Shown here in pieces: positions 1-8,381 of a stretch of 25,716 nt of DNA. The first letter of the stretch is position 1; each line of letters begins with the position of its first letter. The stretch lies in NCBI GenBank assembly GCA_019423745.1, contig JAHZAV010000032.1, forward strand, positions 1 to 25,716, read 5' to 3'. The notes below the pieces were generated by a model. That model saw nothing but the letters and a program-made list of their open reading frames with translations. It was not told the origin of the DNA and did not search any database. This stretch comes from Lachnospiraceae bacterium. Lineage in GTDB: Bacteria > Bacillota > Clostridia > Lachnospirales > Lachnospiraceae. A program made the translations under genes and the position numbers.

Positions 1-70
1 TGGATAAATCCTTACTGGCTGTAAGGGATATTAACCATATTTATATTGTAGTAGAAAGGAGTGCTGAGTT

Positions 71-415
71 ATGACGATGGAATTATTATCTATTATCATT
101 TTTGCGGGTGTTTTGTTCGTTGTGTGCTGGATGTTTACAGAGTACTGGATTGGCGTCAGAAACAGAGGAGTCGGAGAGAAAACTGCAAAACTTTGTTTAG
201 GAAGCCGTACAGCTTTGGCACTGACTCATTTTTGGAACACCGTGGATGAAGCAGGAGCTATTCCAAATGAGACGTTGAAAAAAGAGATGAGTCTTGTAAA
301 TCGGTCGATAGAAGATTGTAGTTTAAAGGAAGTACGATACAGTATCAGACATGTGGATTATACAAAAGAGGTAGAAGTTTCGAAGAAAAAATACAAAATA
401 AAGGAGAATATGTAG
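71..415 (+). CDS. Hypothetical protein with N-terminal membrane anchor (114 aa)
   Basis: I do not recognise this protein. Residues about 4-25 form one hydrophobic segment (LLSIIIFAGVLFVVCWMF), followed by a basic stretch (RNRG), so a single N-terminal transmembrane anchor with a cytoplasmic body is likely. The rest is charged, with a Lys-rich C-terminus. The ATG at 71 is chosen because AAGGAG lies at 56-61, nine bases upstream; an overlapping frame starting at 61 has no such site. It is followed by a terminator-like hairpin, so it is probably the last gene of a unit entering from the left. No catalytic motif is visible and no function is assigned. Confidence 0.6.
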   Translation: MTMELLSIIIFAGVLFVVCWMFTEYWIGVRNRGVGEKTAKLCLGSRTALALTHFWNTVDEAGAIPNETLKKEMSLVNRSIEDCSLKEVRYSIRHVDYTKEVEVSKKKYKIKENM

Positions 416-450
416 TTCATGGGAAAAGGGATACCTAGATCCGGAAGATG

Positions 451-486
451 AATGCGGTCATTCTGATTAAGATGAATGGCCGCATT
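451..486 (+). terminator. Terminator-like hairpin
   Basis: Arms at 451-463 and 474-486 pair over 13 positions with one G/T wobble and a 10-base loop. The T-tract behind it is short (TTTGATTTC), so termination may be weak. It lies after the hypothetical gene ending at 415. Confidence 0.5.
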
Positions 487-588
487 TGATTTCTAAACTG
501 GACAAGACAGACATTGTAGATTACAATAAATATTAATAAAATGTGGTACTGGAGGAATGGAGTATGAAAAATAGGGAGGTAGTACATT

Positions 589-750
589 ATGACAGAAGAA
601 CTGATTAGAGAGTTGAAACATGTAAAAAATGCTCTTGTTAACAAAGAAATGACAGGCCAAGAATGGGAAGAAAAACAGGAAATGGTAAAGAAACTGGAGG
701 ATGTAACCACATATTTGAAAGATGCTTTAGGGCAGGGAATAGAGTTTTAG
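589..750 (+). CDS. Small acidic/basic helical protein, 53 aa, unknown
   Basis: A short reading frame starts with ATG at 589 behind a good ribosome-binding site (GGGAGGT at 574-580) and ends with TAG at 748-750. The product begins MTEELIRELKHVKNAL and is rich in Glu and Lys with regularly spaced Leu/Val/Ile, consistent with two amphipathic helices; there is no Cys, no signal peptide and no membrane segment. It ends 25 bases before the HAD gene and could be co-transcribed with it. I do not recognise a family. The strong ribosome-binding site and the helical, codon-like composition favour a real gene over chance; the antisense frame over the same DNA has no ribosome-binding site. Confidence 0.55.
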   Translation: MTEELIRELKHVKNALVNKEMTGQEWEEKQEMVKKLEDVTTYLKDALGQGIEF

Positions 751-775
751 TAAGAAGGCCTGGAGACGTTGAAAA

Positions 776-1429
776 ATGATAGAAGCATTAATTTTTGACA
801 TGGATGGACTTTTGTTTGATTCAGAGCGAGTCGTGCAAAGATCTTGGAATATAGTAGGAAATGAACTGGGATTTGGACAGGTTGGTGAAAATATTTATCA
901 TACGTTGGGAATGAATCTGAAAAGCCGAACAGAATATTTTAAGAGTGTTTATGGATCAGATTTTCCGATGGATCGTTTTGCAGAAAGAACAAGGGAAATT
1001 TACTATAAAATAGCTAATGAAGAAGGGGTTCCTCTCAAGCCGGGAGTGCGGGCACTTTTAGAGTATGGAAGGCAGCATGGATATAAAATGGGTGTAGCTA
1101 CATCGTCCCGCCAACAACATGCGGTCAATACGATGAAAGAAAGTGGAATATATGATTATTTTGAAAACTGTGTGTTTGGAGATATGGTGGAACATGCTAA
1201 GCCAGATCCCGAAATTTATGAGACGGCATGCAGAAAACTTGGCACTGCTCCCGAAAATGCAATGGCTTTGGAAGATTCACCGAATGGCATAAGATCTGCC
1301 AGCCGGGCAGGGATGTATGCGGTGATGATACCGGATCTGGTGCAGCCGGATGAAATTATGAAAAGGACGGCTTATCGGATATGCCAGGATTTGTATGAAG
1401 TAATTCATTTGTTGGAGCATATGAAATGA
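776..1429 (+). CDS. HAD-superfamily hydrolase, beta-phosphoglucomutase-like
   Basis: A cytosolic HAD phosphatase or phosphomutase of 217 aa, normal for the PgmB-like/GS1 subfamily with an alpha-helical cap. Motif I is FDMDGLLFDSE near the N-terminus, with nucleophile D8 and acid/base D10. The motif II Thr/Ser is in VATSS, motif III is the Lys of AKPDPEIY, and motif IV is ALEDSPNG, whose acidic residues bind magnesium. The cap lies at about residues 15-85. Start ATG 776 has GGAG at 762-765, ten bases upstream. Substrate cannot be told from sequence; sugar phosphates are the usual ones for this subfamily. It runs toward nagB and shares a bidirectional terminator with it. Confidence 0.9.
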   Translation: MIEALIFDMDGLLFDSERVVQRSWNIVGNELGFGQVGENIYHTLGMNLKSRTEYFKSVYGSDFPMDRFAERTREIYYKIANEEGVPLKPGVRALLEYGRQHGYKMGVATSSRQQHAVNTMKESGIYDYFENCVFGDMVEHAKPDPEIYETACRKLGTAPENAMALEDSPNGIRSASRAGMYAVMIPDLVQPDEIMKRTAYRICQDLYEVIHLLEHMK

Positions 1430-1431
1430 TA

Positions 1432-1488
1432 AAAAAATAACGGGGGACGTAACAAAATGCAATTTTGTTACGTCCCCCGTTATTTTTT
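1432..1488. terminator. Bidirectional intrinsic terminator, 27-bp perfect stem
   Basis: A perfect 27-bp inverted repeat (1432-1458 and 1462-1488) with a three-base GCA loop. The GC core is ACGGGGGACGT, flanked by A-tracts on the left and T-tracts on the right, so it can stop transcription from both the HAD gene (plus) and nagB (minus). It overlaps the nagB stop codon. Confidence 0.92.
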
Positions 1489-2215
1489 AATCGATCTTGG
1501 ATAATGCTGCCTCGTCTGCTACTAATGTGACATCCGGATGGAGCTGCAGAATAGATGCTGGTACCTTGGGAGTAATTGGTCCAAAAAATGCTTCTTTTAC
1601 AGTATCAGCTTTGTCAGCTCCGCTAACTACGATAAGAATTTTTTTTGCCCGCATGATTGTGCCGATGCCCATTGTGTAAGCCTGACGTGGAACTTCATCA
1701 GCAGAAGCAAAAAAGCGTTTATTAGCTTCAATTGTTCGCTCTTGCAAATTTACACAGTGTGTTTCATTAGCAAAAACATCATCTGGTTCATTGAAACCAA
1801 TATGTCCATTGTGCCCTAATCCGAGGAGCTGAAGATCTACTCCGCCAAGAGATTGAATTCGTTCTTCATACCGTCTGCATTCAAGCTCACTGTCTTCTTT
1901 TGTTCCGTCTGGCAGATATGTACGGCCTTCTGGAATGTTTACATGATCGAAAAGATGCTGGTGCATGAAATAGTAATAACTTTGATCATTGTCTCGGGGG
2001 AGACCTTTGTATTCGTCCAGATTTACGGTTGTAATTTCAGAGAAGTCCAAATCTCCGCTTTCATACCATTTTACCAGATTTTCATAAGTACCGATTGGGG
2101 TGGAACCAGTAGCAAGTCCCAGCACGCTGTCTGGTTTTAATGTAACCTGTGCCGCGATGATGTGTGCCGCTTTGCAGCTCAATTCTTCATAATTTTTTGT
2201 TTTGTAGATTTTCAT
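1487..2215 (-). CDS. nagB: Glucosamine-6-phosphate deaminase
   Basis: Converts glucosamine-6-phosphate to fructose-6-phosphate and ammonium, the last step in amino-sugar catabolism, in the cytosol. Length 242 aa matches Bacillus-type NagB, which is shorter than the E. coli enzyme and lacks its C-terminal extension. Seen motifs: phosphate-binding LGLATGSTPIG at about 32-42, catalytic NLDEYKG with D67, and LGHNGHIGFNEP with H138 and E143. AGGAGG lies upstream of the ATG (complement of 2226-2231). The CBM9-like gene lies 24 bases upstream on the same strand, so the two are probably one transcript. No nagA is in the window. Confidence 0.97.
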   Translation of the reverse strand: MKIYKTKNYEELSCKAAHIIAAQVTLKPDSVLGLATGSTPIGTYENLVKWYESGDLDFSEITTVNLDEYKGLPRDNDQSYYYFMHQHLFDHVNIPEGRTYLPDGTKEDSELECRRYEERIQSLGGVDLQLLGLGHNGHIGFNEPDDVFANETHCVNLQERTIEANKRFFASADEVPRQAYTMGIGTIMRAKKILIVVSGADKADTVKEAFFGPITPKVPASILQLHPDVTLVADEAALSKID

Positions 2216-2239
2216 ATAAGTATATCCTCCTGATATAAA

Positions 2240-2836
2240 TTATTCTAGTATTGCAGAAGCAAAATATTCCGGTAGATGAAAAGATGGAGTGGAAGAAAGA
2301 ATAGGTGCATATGATGCATAATGTTCCACGGCTTTTGTCTCGGAAATTTTATAAAAATTGCAGGAGATCACATCTCCGGATTTGAAGGTAAGTGGACCGT
2401 AAATGTGTTCCAGTACGCAAATAGGAATGCGAATGTAAGCAGTCCAGAGATTATCTTCTATTTCAGCATGACATTGGAATTTTTCCATATCTTCCCTTGA
2501 AAAATAAGAGCGATAGATTCTGGAAGGACCATAAGAAGCAAGGAGTGCACCATTGGCATTTACTTCAAAATTGAGATAGACATCTTGGTCTGGAATAAAT
2601 TGAAAAAATGCTTCCATAGCGCTGTCTTGATAAACGGGAGAAAAGTCTTCCGTATAAGTACGCAGAGGTTCTTTTTCCTCGCATATCATGCGTATATAAA
2701 ATCCATCCTCTGGAATAAAACCAATATAAAAATAGGTATGAGGAATAGATTTTGTCCCCCACAGAAGATGGGTAATCTCCTGTGGGGGAAGATTGGTTAA
2801 TTCTTCTTTGTTTTTCAATATTTTTATTTTCATCAT
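2240..2836 (-). CDS. CBM9-like carbohydrate-binding domain protein
   Basis: A 198-aa protein resembling the family-9 carbohydrate-binding-like domain (the former DUF1083 type). The pattern is SPVYQDSAMEAFFQF, then YLNFEVNANGALLASYGP, then WTAYIRIPICVLEHIYG, with a C-terminal GDVISCNFYKI strand: the beta-sandwich order typical of this family. There is no signal peptide, so this copy should be cytosolic. It precedes nagB by 24 bases, hinting at an amino-sugar or polysaccharide context, but many Clostridia carry lone copies with no known role. There is no clear ribosome-binding site before the paired ATGs at 2836 and 2833, which is unusual for this window, so the start is uncertain by one codon. 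Confidence 0.78.
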   Translation of the reverse strand: MMKIKILKNKEELTNLPPQEITHLLWGTKSIPHTYFYIGFIPEDGFYIRMICEEKEPLRTYTEDFSPVYQDSAMEAFFQFIPDQDVYLNFEVNANGALLASYGPSRIYRSYFSREDMEKFQCHAEIEDNLWTAYIRIPICVLEHIYGPLTFKSGDVISCNFYKISETKAVEHYASYAPILSSTPSFHLPEYFASAILE

Positions 2837-2931
2837 AAGTTTAATTTACCAAACAAAAAGAAGAAATACAAGACAGACAATCATAATAGTAAAGAATGTA
2901 CAAAAAAAACAATAAATTGTGCTTATTGAAG

Positions 2932-3789
2932 CTATCGTTCCCATCTTCCTGACGCTCCGCAAGGGAGGTAAAGTCCTGTAGCCGTAACTGGCAGAGCGAT
3001 TTCCTGGGAGTCTACATGTCCATGATACTTTTTGAGTTCTGTGCTGAGCATATAAGTAAGTACTGCAGGAGCAAGACCGGTGGTATATGAATTTACAAGG
3101 AAGAAAAGAGGGTCATCTGACAAAATTTTTGTGCAAAGTTTGATAAAAGGATGAATGGATTCCTCGATTTTCCAGATTTCTCCTTTGGGTCCTCTGCCGT
3201 ATGATGGCGGATCCATAATAATAGCATCATAATGATTTCCCCGGCGTATTTCACGTTCAACAAATTTGACGCAGTCATCTACAAGCCAGCGTATCGGCGC
3301 ATCTTTCAGACCCGAAGAAACCGCGTTTTCTTTGGCCCATGTTACCATTCCCTTTGAAGCATCTACATGGGTGACAGCGGCTCCTGCAGCAGCAGCAGCA
3401 AGTGTGGCTCCACCTGTATAGGCAAAAAGGTTTAGTACTTTAATTGGACGTCCGGCATTTTTGATTTTTTCGGAGAACCAGTCCCAGTTGGTGGCTTGTT
3501 CCGGGAAAAGCCCCGTATGTTTGAAATTAAAAGGTTTCAGGTTAAAAGTCAGATTCTGGTAGTGAATAGACCATTGTTTTGGAAGGTCGAAGAATTCCCA
3601 TTCACCCCCTCCTTTTTTACTGCGATGATAGTGGGCATTTCTTGATTTCCAGCCAGGCAGATTTTTAGGCGTATCCCAGATAACCTGCGGATCAGGACGC
3701 ACCAGAAGATAATTGCCCCAACGTTCCAGTTTTTCCCCTTTACTGCAGTCCAGCACTTCATAATCTTTCCATTTATCTGCAATCCACAT
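2932..3789 (-). CDS. RlmI/RlmK-like class I SAM-dependent methyltransferase
   Basis: A 285-aa cytosolic methyltransferase of the COG1092-like group, which methylates cytosines in 23S rRNA in characterised members. The SAM-binding motif I is VLNLFAYTGGATL at about 118-130, an acidic loop HVDASKGM follows at 141-148, and the base-flipping/catalytic motif DPPSYGRG lies at 193-200. The N-terminal about 100 residues look like the family's extra beta domain but lack a complete PUA domain, so this is the shorter form common in Firmicutes. GAGAGG precedes the ATG by about 11 bases. Exact rRNA position is not predictable here. It stands alone, divergent from selD. Confidence 0.88.
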   Translation of the reverse strand: MWIADKWKDYEVLDCSKGEKLERWGNYLLVRPDPQVIWDTPKNLPGWKSRNAHYHRSKKGGGEWEFFDLPKQWSIHYQNLTFNLKPFNFKHTGLFPEQATNWDWFSEKIKNAGRPIKVLNLFAYTGGATLAAAAAGAAVTHVDASKGMVTWAKENAVSSGLKDAPIRWLVDDCVKFVEREIRRGNHYDAIIMDPPSYGRGPKGEIWKIEESIHPFIKLCTKILSDDPLFFLVNSYTTGLAPAVLTYMLSTELKKYHGHVDSQEIALPVTATGLYLPCGASGRWER

Positions 3790-3962
3790 AATTTGTACAA
3801 TCCTCTCTTTAAATAATATATAAAATATTCTTAGTCGCAGTCATTATTTTATCCCGGAAAGCGCATGAAATCAATATTTTTCTTTACCTTTTGCATTATC
3901 AGTGATAGACTTAATCTATAAGTGAGGAAAGATTCACAAATCCATAAAAAGGAGGATGAAAA

Positions 3963-5003
3963 ATGAAATCAGATGTTAGACTGACAACATTAAGCAAAAC
4001 ATCCGGATGAGCGGCTAAAATTGGTCCGGAGACCCTTGCTCAGGTTCTGGGCAAGCTGCCGAAATTTCAGGATGATAATCTGCTGGTGGGAATTGAAACT
4101 TCCGATGATGCAGCTATATATAAGGTAACAGATGATATTGCGATGATTCAGACAGTAGACTTTTTTACGCCGATTGTAGATGATCCTTATATGTTTGGAC
4201 AGATTGCAGCGGCAAACTCTCTAAGTGATGTATGGGCTATGGGAGGAGAACCCGCAGTTGCGCTTAATATCGTAGGATTTCCAAACTGTCTTGACCCGGC
4301 AATTTTAGGCGATATTCTTGCAGGAGGCGCGGATAAGGTGAAAGAAGCAGGAGCGGTTCTTGTAGGAGGACATTCCGTGCAGGATGACGAGCCGAAATAT
4401 GGACTCTGTGTATCAGGTTTTGTACATCCAAATAAAATTTTCAAAAATTATGGCTGTAAACCAGGAGATGTTCTGGTTCTGACAAAACAAATTGGTAGCG
4501 GCGTTATTAATACTGCTATTAAGGCAGAAATGGCTTCACCTGCAGCGATTAAGGAAGCACAGATGGTTATGGCATCTTTAAATCGAATTGCAAAACGGGT
4601 GACAGAGAGGTATCGTGTGTCAGCATGTACGGACATTACGGGTTTTGGACTTCTTGGACACTGTGTAGAGATGGCAGAGGCCAGTGATGTGACCTTTGAG
4701 TTGAAAGTAAAGGATATTGCTTATATGGCTGATGCCATAGATTATGCAAGGATGGGACTTGTTCCTGCAGGGACATATAAAAATAGAGGGTATTCTATTG
4801 GAAAAGTAGAGACGGGATCTATTGAAGAGTGTTACATAGATCTTTTATATGATCCACAGACTTCTGGAGGATTGTTGTTAAGTGTTGCTCCGGAAGATAT
4901 AGCGGCAATGATGAGCGATTTTGAACATGCCGGTATGGATACAACTGTATCTGTAATTGGAAAGGTAGCGGCAAAGAGTGACAAATTGATCCGCCTTTTC
5001 TAG
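3963..5003 (+). CDS. selD: Selenide, water dikinase, Sec-containing (UGA at codon 16)
   Basis: Makes selenophosphate from selenide and ATP, the selenium donor for Sec-tRNA synthesis. ATG 3963 has AAGGAGG at 3949-3955, seven bases upstream. The frame meets TGA at 4008-4010 in the context SG-U-AAKIG, exactly where the family has its catalytic Cys/Sec and conserved Lys (SGCGAK), and stays open to TAG at 5003, giving 346 aa. Other family features: ETSDDAAIY (metal/ATP-binding Asp), VDFFTPIVDDPY, VGGHSVQDDEPKYG, TDITGFGLLGH and DPQTSGGLL. So TGA is Sec, not a stop, and the enzyme needs its own product to be made. It leads the selD-selA-selB-lysR run. Upstream, ATAGA-CTTAA-TCTAT at 3905-3919 is a small inverted repeat in the probable promoter. 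Confidence 0.97.
4011..4055 (+). promoter_or_regulatory. Candidate bacterial SECIS element of selD
   Basis: Downstream of the in-frame TGA (4008-4010), a hairpin with 9-bp arms 4035-4043 and 4047-4055 (one G/T wobble) has a small GTT apical loop starting with G at 4044, 33 bases after the TGA. A smaller hairpin, GGTC-CGGA-GACC, precedes it at 4023-4034. A G at the start of the apical loop within about 16-37 bases of UGA is the known bacterial SECIS pattern bound by SelB. Confidence 0.55.
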
Positions 5004-5064
5004 AAGCCCTCTTTGGATTAGAAATGCTGACGAATTGTCAGCAATATACGCGAGGAAACAAAAA

Positions 5065-6471
5065 ATGGATAAGAAAAGTTTATATCGCAGCATACCAAAA
5101 GTGGACGTGCTGCTTGCAGATGAACAGATACAAGAGTTAATAGAGGAGTATAGCCGGGATACGGTTATGGAAGCTGTGCGTACTCAGACAGATTGCCTGA
5201 GAGCTTTTATCAGAACATGCACAGATGAAAAAGAGGCACAGTTAAGGATAGACGCTCTTAAAGATAATGTGGCATCGGCTGTGAAAGCGCTTCATACTCC
5301 TAATATGCGCAAGGTGATTAATGGTACAGGAACAATTCTTCACACAAATCTGGGAAGAGCACCTATCTGTGAAGAGCATATGAAAAAAGCAGCGGAGCTT
5401 GTGACCGGATATTCAAATCTGGAATACAATTTGGAAGAGGGGAAAAGAGGAGAGAGATATTCTCATTTTGAGGAACTTCTTTGCCGGCTCACAGGTGCTG
5501 AAGCAGCTATGGCAGTCAATAATAATGCGGCAGCAGTTATGTTGATTTTGAGTTCTCTGGCAAAAGGCGGAGAAGTCATTGTCTCCAGGGGGGAATTGGT
5601 GGAAATAGGTGGGAAATTTCGAATTCCCGATGTTATGGAGCAAAGTGGCGCTTCTCTTGTAGAGGTTGGTACAACAAACAAGACCCATTATAGTGACTAT
5701 GAGGAAGCGATTACAGAGGAGACAAAAGCTCTTTTGAAGGTCCATACAAGTAACTATCGAATTGTTGGATTCACAGATTCGGTTACAATGGAAGAGTTAC
5801 TTCCTTTGGCTCAGGAGCACCACATTCCGCTTATTGAGGATTTAGGCAGCGGTGTTTTAATTGATTTAAGTAAATATGGGCTTACCTATGAACCGACGGT
5901 ACAGGATTCCATTGCAAAAGGAGCGGATGTAGTGTGTTTTAGCGGAGATAAACTCCTTGGAGGACCACAGGCAGGAATTATTATCGGGAAAAAAGAATAT
6001 ATCCGTCAGATGAAGAAGAATCAGTTGACCAGAGCACTGCGGATCGATAAATTTACAGCAGCAGCGCTGGAGTTGGTTCTTCAGGAATATTTGTCTGAAG
6101 AAAAGGCGCTTAAGCATATACCGGTGCTTTCTATGATTACACGAAAGCCGGAGGAGGTAAAAAAAGATGCAGCAGCTTTAGTTCAGAAACTAAAGAGAGC
6201 AGGAATTCCGGCAAAAATAGAATTAATATCCTGTCAGTCACAGATTGGAGGCGGTTCCCTTCCCATGGAACGGTTGGAAAGCTATGCGGCCGCCATTCAT
6301 CCGGAGAAGATCAGTGTGCCGGTGCTGGAAGAAAGGATGAGACATTTGAGCGTTCCGATTATTCCACGAGTGGTGAATGATACGATTATGATAGATGCAA
6401 GAACTCTTCAAAAAGGAGATGACAAGCTTCTTGTTCGCCTGCTCAAGGAAGAGGAGGTGCTGGAACCGTGA
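5065..6471 (+). CDS. selA: L-seryl-tRNA(Sec) selenium transferase
   Basis: A PLP enzyme that converts Ser-tRNA(Sec) to Sec-tRNA(Sec) with selenophosphate. With start ATG 5065 the product is 468 aa, close to the usual 460-470; an in-frame TTG at 5035 is less likely because GAGGAAA at 5052-5058 fits only the ATG. The N-terminal domain begins with the family's RSIPKVDVLL. MRKVINGTGTILHTNLGRAP at about 90-110 and the PLP-lysine motif FSGDKLLGGPQAG with K296 are seen. The gene starts 61 bases after selD; that gap holds a 7-bp hairpin (5025-5031 with 5037-5043) without a T-tract. Its stop overlaps the selB start by four bases. Confidence 0.97.
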   Translation: MDKKSLYRSIPKVDVLLADEQIQELIEEYSRDTVMEAVRTQTDCLRAFIRTCTDEKEAQLRIDALKDNVASAVKALHTPNMRKVINGTGTILHTNLGRAPICEEHMKKAAELVTGYSNLEYNLEEGKRGERYSHFEELLCRLTGAEAAMAVNNNAAAVMLILSSLAKGGEVIVSRGELVEIGGKFRIPDVMEQSGASLVEVGTTNKTHYSDYEEAITEETKALLKVHTSNYRIVGFTDSVTMEELLPLAQEHHIPLIEDLGSGVLIDLSKYGLTYEPTVQDSIAKGADVVCFSGDKLLGGPQAGIIIGKKEYIRQMKKNQLTRALRIDKFTAAALELVLQEYLSEEKALKHIPVLSMITRKPEEVKKDAAALVQKLKRAGIPAKIELISCQSQIGGGSLPMERLESYAAAIHPEKISVPVLEERMRHLSVPIIPRVVNDTIMIDARTLQKGDDKLLVRLLKEEEVLEP

Positions 6472-8381
6472 AACATATTATCATAGGAACAGCCGGACAT
6501 ATCGACCATGGTAAAACAACTTTGATTAAGGCATTAACCGGAAGGAATACAGATCGATGGGAGGAAGAACAAAGAAGGGGGATTACGATAGATCTCGGAT
6601 TTACATGGTTTGATCTTCCTGGAGGAGACCGTGCAGGAATTATTGATGTGCCTGGTCATGAGCGATTTATTAATAATATGGTTGCCGGTGTTGTGGGTAT
6701 GGACATGGTGCTTCTCGTAGTTGCTGCAGATGAAGGCATTATGCCTCAGACAAGGGAGCATATGGATATTTTAAACCTTCTGGGTATTGAGAAAAGTATC
6801 ATTGTGCTAAATAAATGTGACCTTGTGGATGAGGAGTGGACAGACCTTGTGGAAGAGGAGATCCGGGAAGAACTGGCAGGAACATTTCTTGAAAAAGCGC
6901 CTGTTGTTCGGGTGTCGGCGGCCACCGGAAGCGGTTTGAAAGAACTGGTGGATATTATTGAAAAAATGGCTGAGGAAGAAGTGGTAGAAAAGGACACCGC
7001 GACAATTCCTCGTCTGCCGATTGACCGGGCTTTTTCACTGTCTGGTTTTGGCACGATTATCACCGGAACACTTCTGTCGGGTACCATAACCAAAGAGGAC
7101 ATATTAGAGATGTATCCGATTGGAAAAACGAGTAAAATAAGAAGCATTCAGGTGCATGGTCAGGATGTAGACAAATGTTATGCCGGGCAGCGTGTGGCAA
7201 TTAATCTCTCTAATATTAAAAAAAGAGAAATTGGAAGAGGATGTGTTCTTGCACCTCCCGGCAGTATGAAAAATACAGATCTTTTGGATGTGAAAATAAA
7301 TATTCTGGATTCTTCTATGCGAATACTGACAAATCATACCCGGCTTCATTTCTTTGCTGGAACAAGTGAAATACTTTGTCGGGCGGTATTGCTTGATAAA
7401 GAGGAAATTGGTCCGGGAGAGTGTGGATATGTACAACTTAGGATGGAAGAAGAAATTGCACTTCGCCGGGGAGATAAATTTGTTGTCCGTTTTTATTCTC
7501 CGATGGAGACAATAGGAGGTGGAGTGGTTCTTGAGCCAAATCCGTCGATACATAGACGTTTTCAGGAATCGGTTATTGAAGATCTTAAGAGAAAAGAGTC
7601 TGGTTCTACAGCAGATGTCATTGAAATGCATGTAAAAAGTTATAAAGATACAATGATTACAATTTCAGATTTAGCACGTCTTACAGCGCTTTCACCGGAA
7701 GAAGTAGAAAAAGATATAGAAGAGTTGAAAAGCCAGGGACTTATTAGGATTTATGCGCTAAAGAAAGAAACTTATGTGTGGCATACAGGTGCGGCAAAAG
7801 AAGCGGAAGAGAAGCTTTTGAGTGCTCTCAAAAAATATGAAGAAACTTATCCTTATCGTTATGGTATGAAAAAGGCAGAAATACATACAAATTATTTCCG
7901 AAAGATTAAGCCTAATGTGTTTGACCTTTATATCGCTGGACTTGAAGCGGACGGCGTTCTTGAACGGATAGATGAATTTTTATGTACACCTGGATATCAA
8001 GTGCGAAAAGACGGACTCTACGACAGAGTATCCGGTGCGCTTTTGGGTGCAATGGAAAAAGCGGAGTTTGATTTTGTTCGTTATAGTGAAATTCCTGTGG
8101 GTAAGGTAGATCCTGCTGTGGAGGATGATATTCGCAATATTTTGCTGGAAGAAGGAAAAATCGTAAAAGTTACAGATGAAATGTATACTCTTTCTACCTA
8201 CATGGAAGAAGCAAAGCAAAAGATCCGAAAGAAACTGGAAGAGGATCCTGTTATTACTATTGCGCAGGTGCGTGATATGTTTCAGACAAGCAGAAAAAGT
8301 GCCAAGCCTATTTTGGAATATATGGACAGCATAAAAGTTACAAAGAAGACAGGCGGAGAGAGTGAGAGGGTGGCATACTAA
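6468..8381 (+). CDS. selB: Selenocysteine-specific elongation factor
   Basis: A GTPase that carries Sec-tRNA(Sec) to the ribosome at UGA codons marked by a SECIS hairpin. The start is GTG 6468, overlapping selA (GTGA) with GAGGAGG upstream inside selA. G1 GHIDHGKT at 10-17, switch I region RRGITIDLGF, G3 DVPGH at 60-64 and G4 NKCD at 115-118 are seen. EF-Tu-like domains II/III follow to about residue 370, and the remainder is the winged-helix C-terminal region that reads the SECIS. Length 637 aa is normal. It ends in a one-base overlap with the LysR gene (TAATG), indicating one transcript. Confidence 0.97.
   Translation: MKHIIIGTAGHIDHGKTTLIKALTGRNTDRWEEEQRRGITIDLGFTWFDLPGGDRAGIIDVPGHERFINNMVAGVVGMDMVLLVVAADEGIMPQTREHMDILNLLGIEKSIIVLNKCDLVDEEWTDLVEEEIREELAGTFLEKAPVVRVSAATGSGLKELVDIIEKMAEEEVVEKDTATIPRLPIDRAFSLSGFGTIITGTLLSGTITKEDILEMYPIGKTSKIRSIQVHGQDVDKCYAGQRVAINLSNIKKREIGRGCVLAPPGSMKNTDLLDVKINILDSSMRILTNHTRLHFFAGTSEILCRAVLLDKEEIGPGECGYVQLRMEEEIALRRGDKFVVRFYSPMETIGGGVVLEPNPSIHRRFQESVIEDLKRKESGSTADVIEMHVKSYKDTMITISDLARLTALSPEEVEKDIEELKSQGLIRIYALKKETYVWHTGAAKEAEEKLLSALKKYEETYPYRYGMKKAEIHTNYFRKIKPNVFDLYIAGLEADGVLERIDEFLCTPGYQVRKDGLYDRVSGALLGAMEKAEFDFVRYSEIPVGKVDPAVEDDIRNILLEEGKIVKVTDEMYTLSTYMEEAKQKIRKKLEEDPVITIAQVRDMFQTSRKSAKPILEYMDSIKVTKKTGGESERVAY

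Noticed and set aside
435..710. A 91-aa minus-strand reading frame with hydrophobic stretches
   Set aside because: It covers a terminator-like hairpin and the antisense of the better-supported 53-aa gene; no ribosome-binding site.
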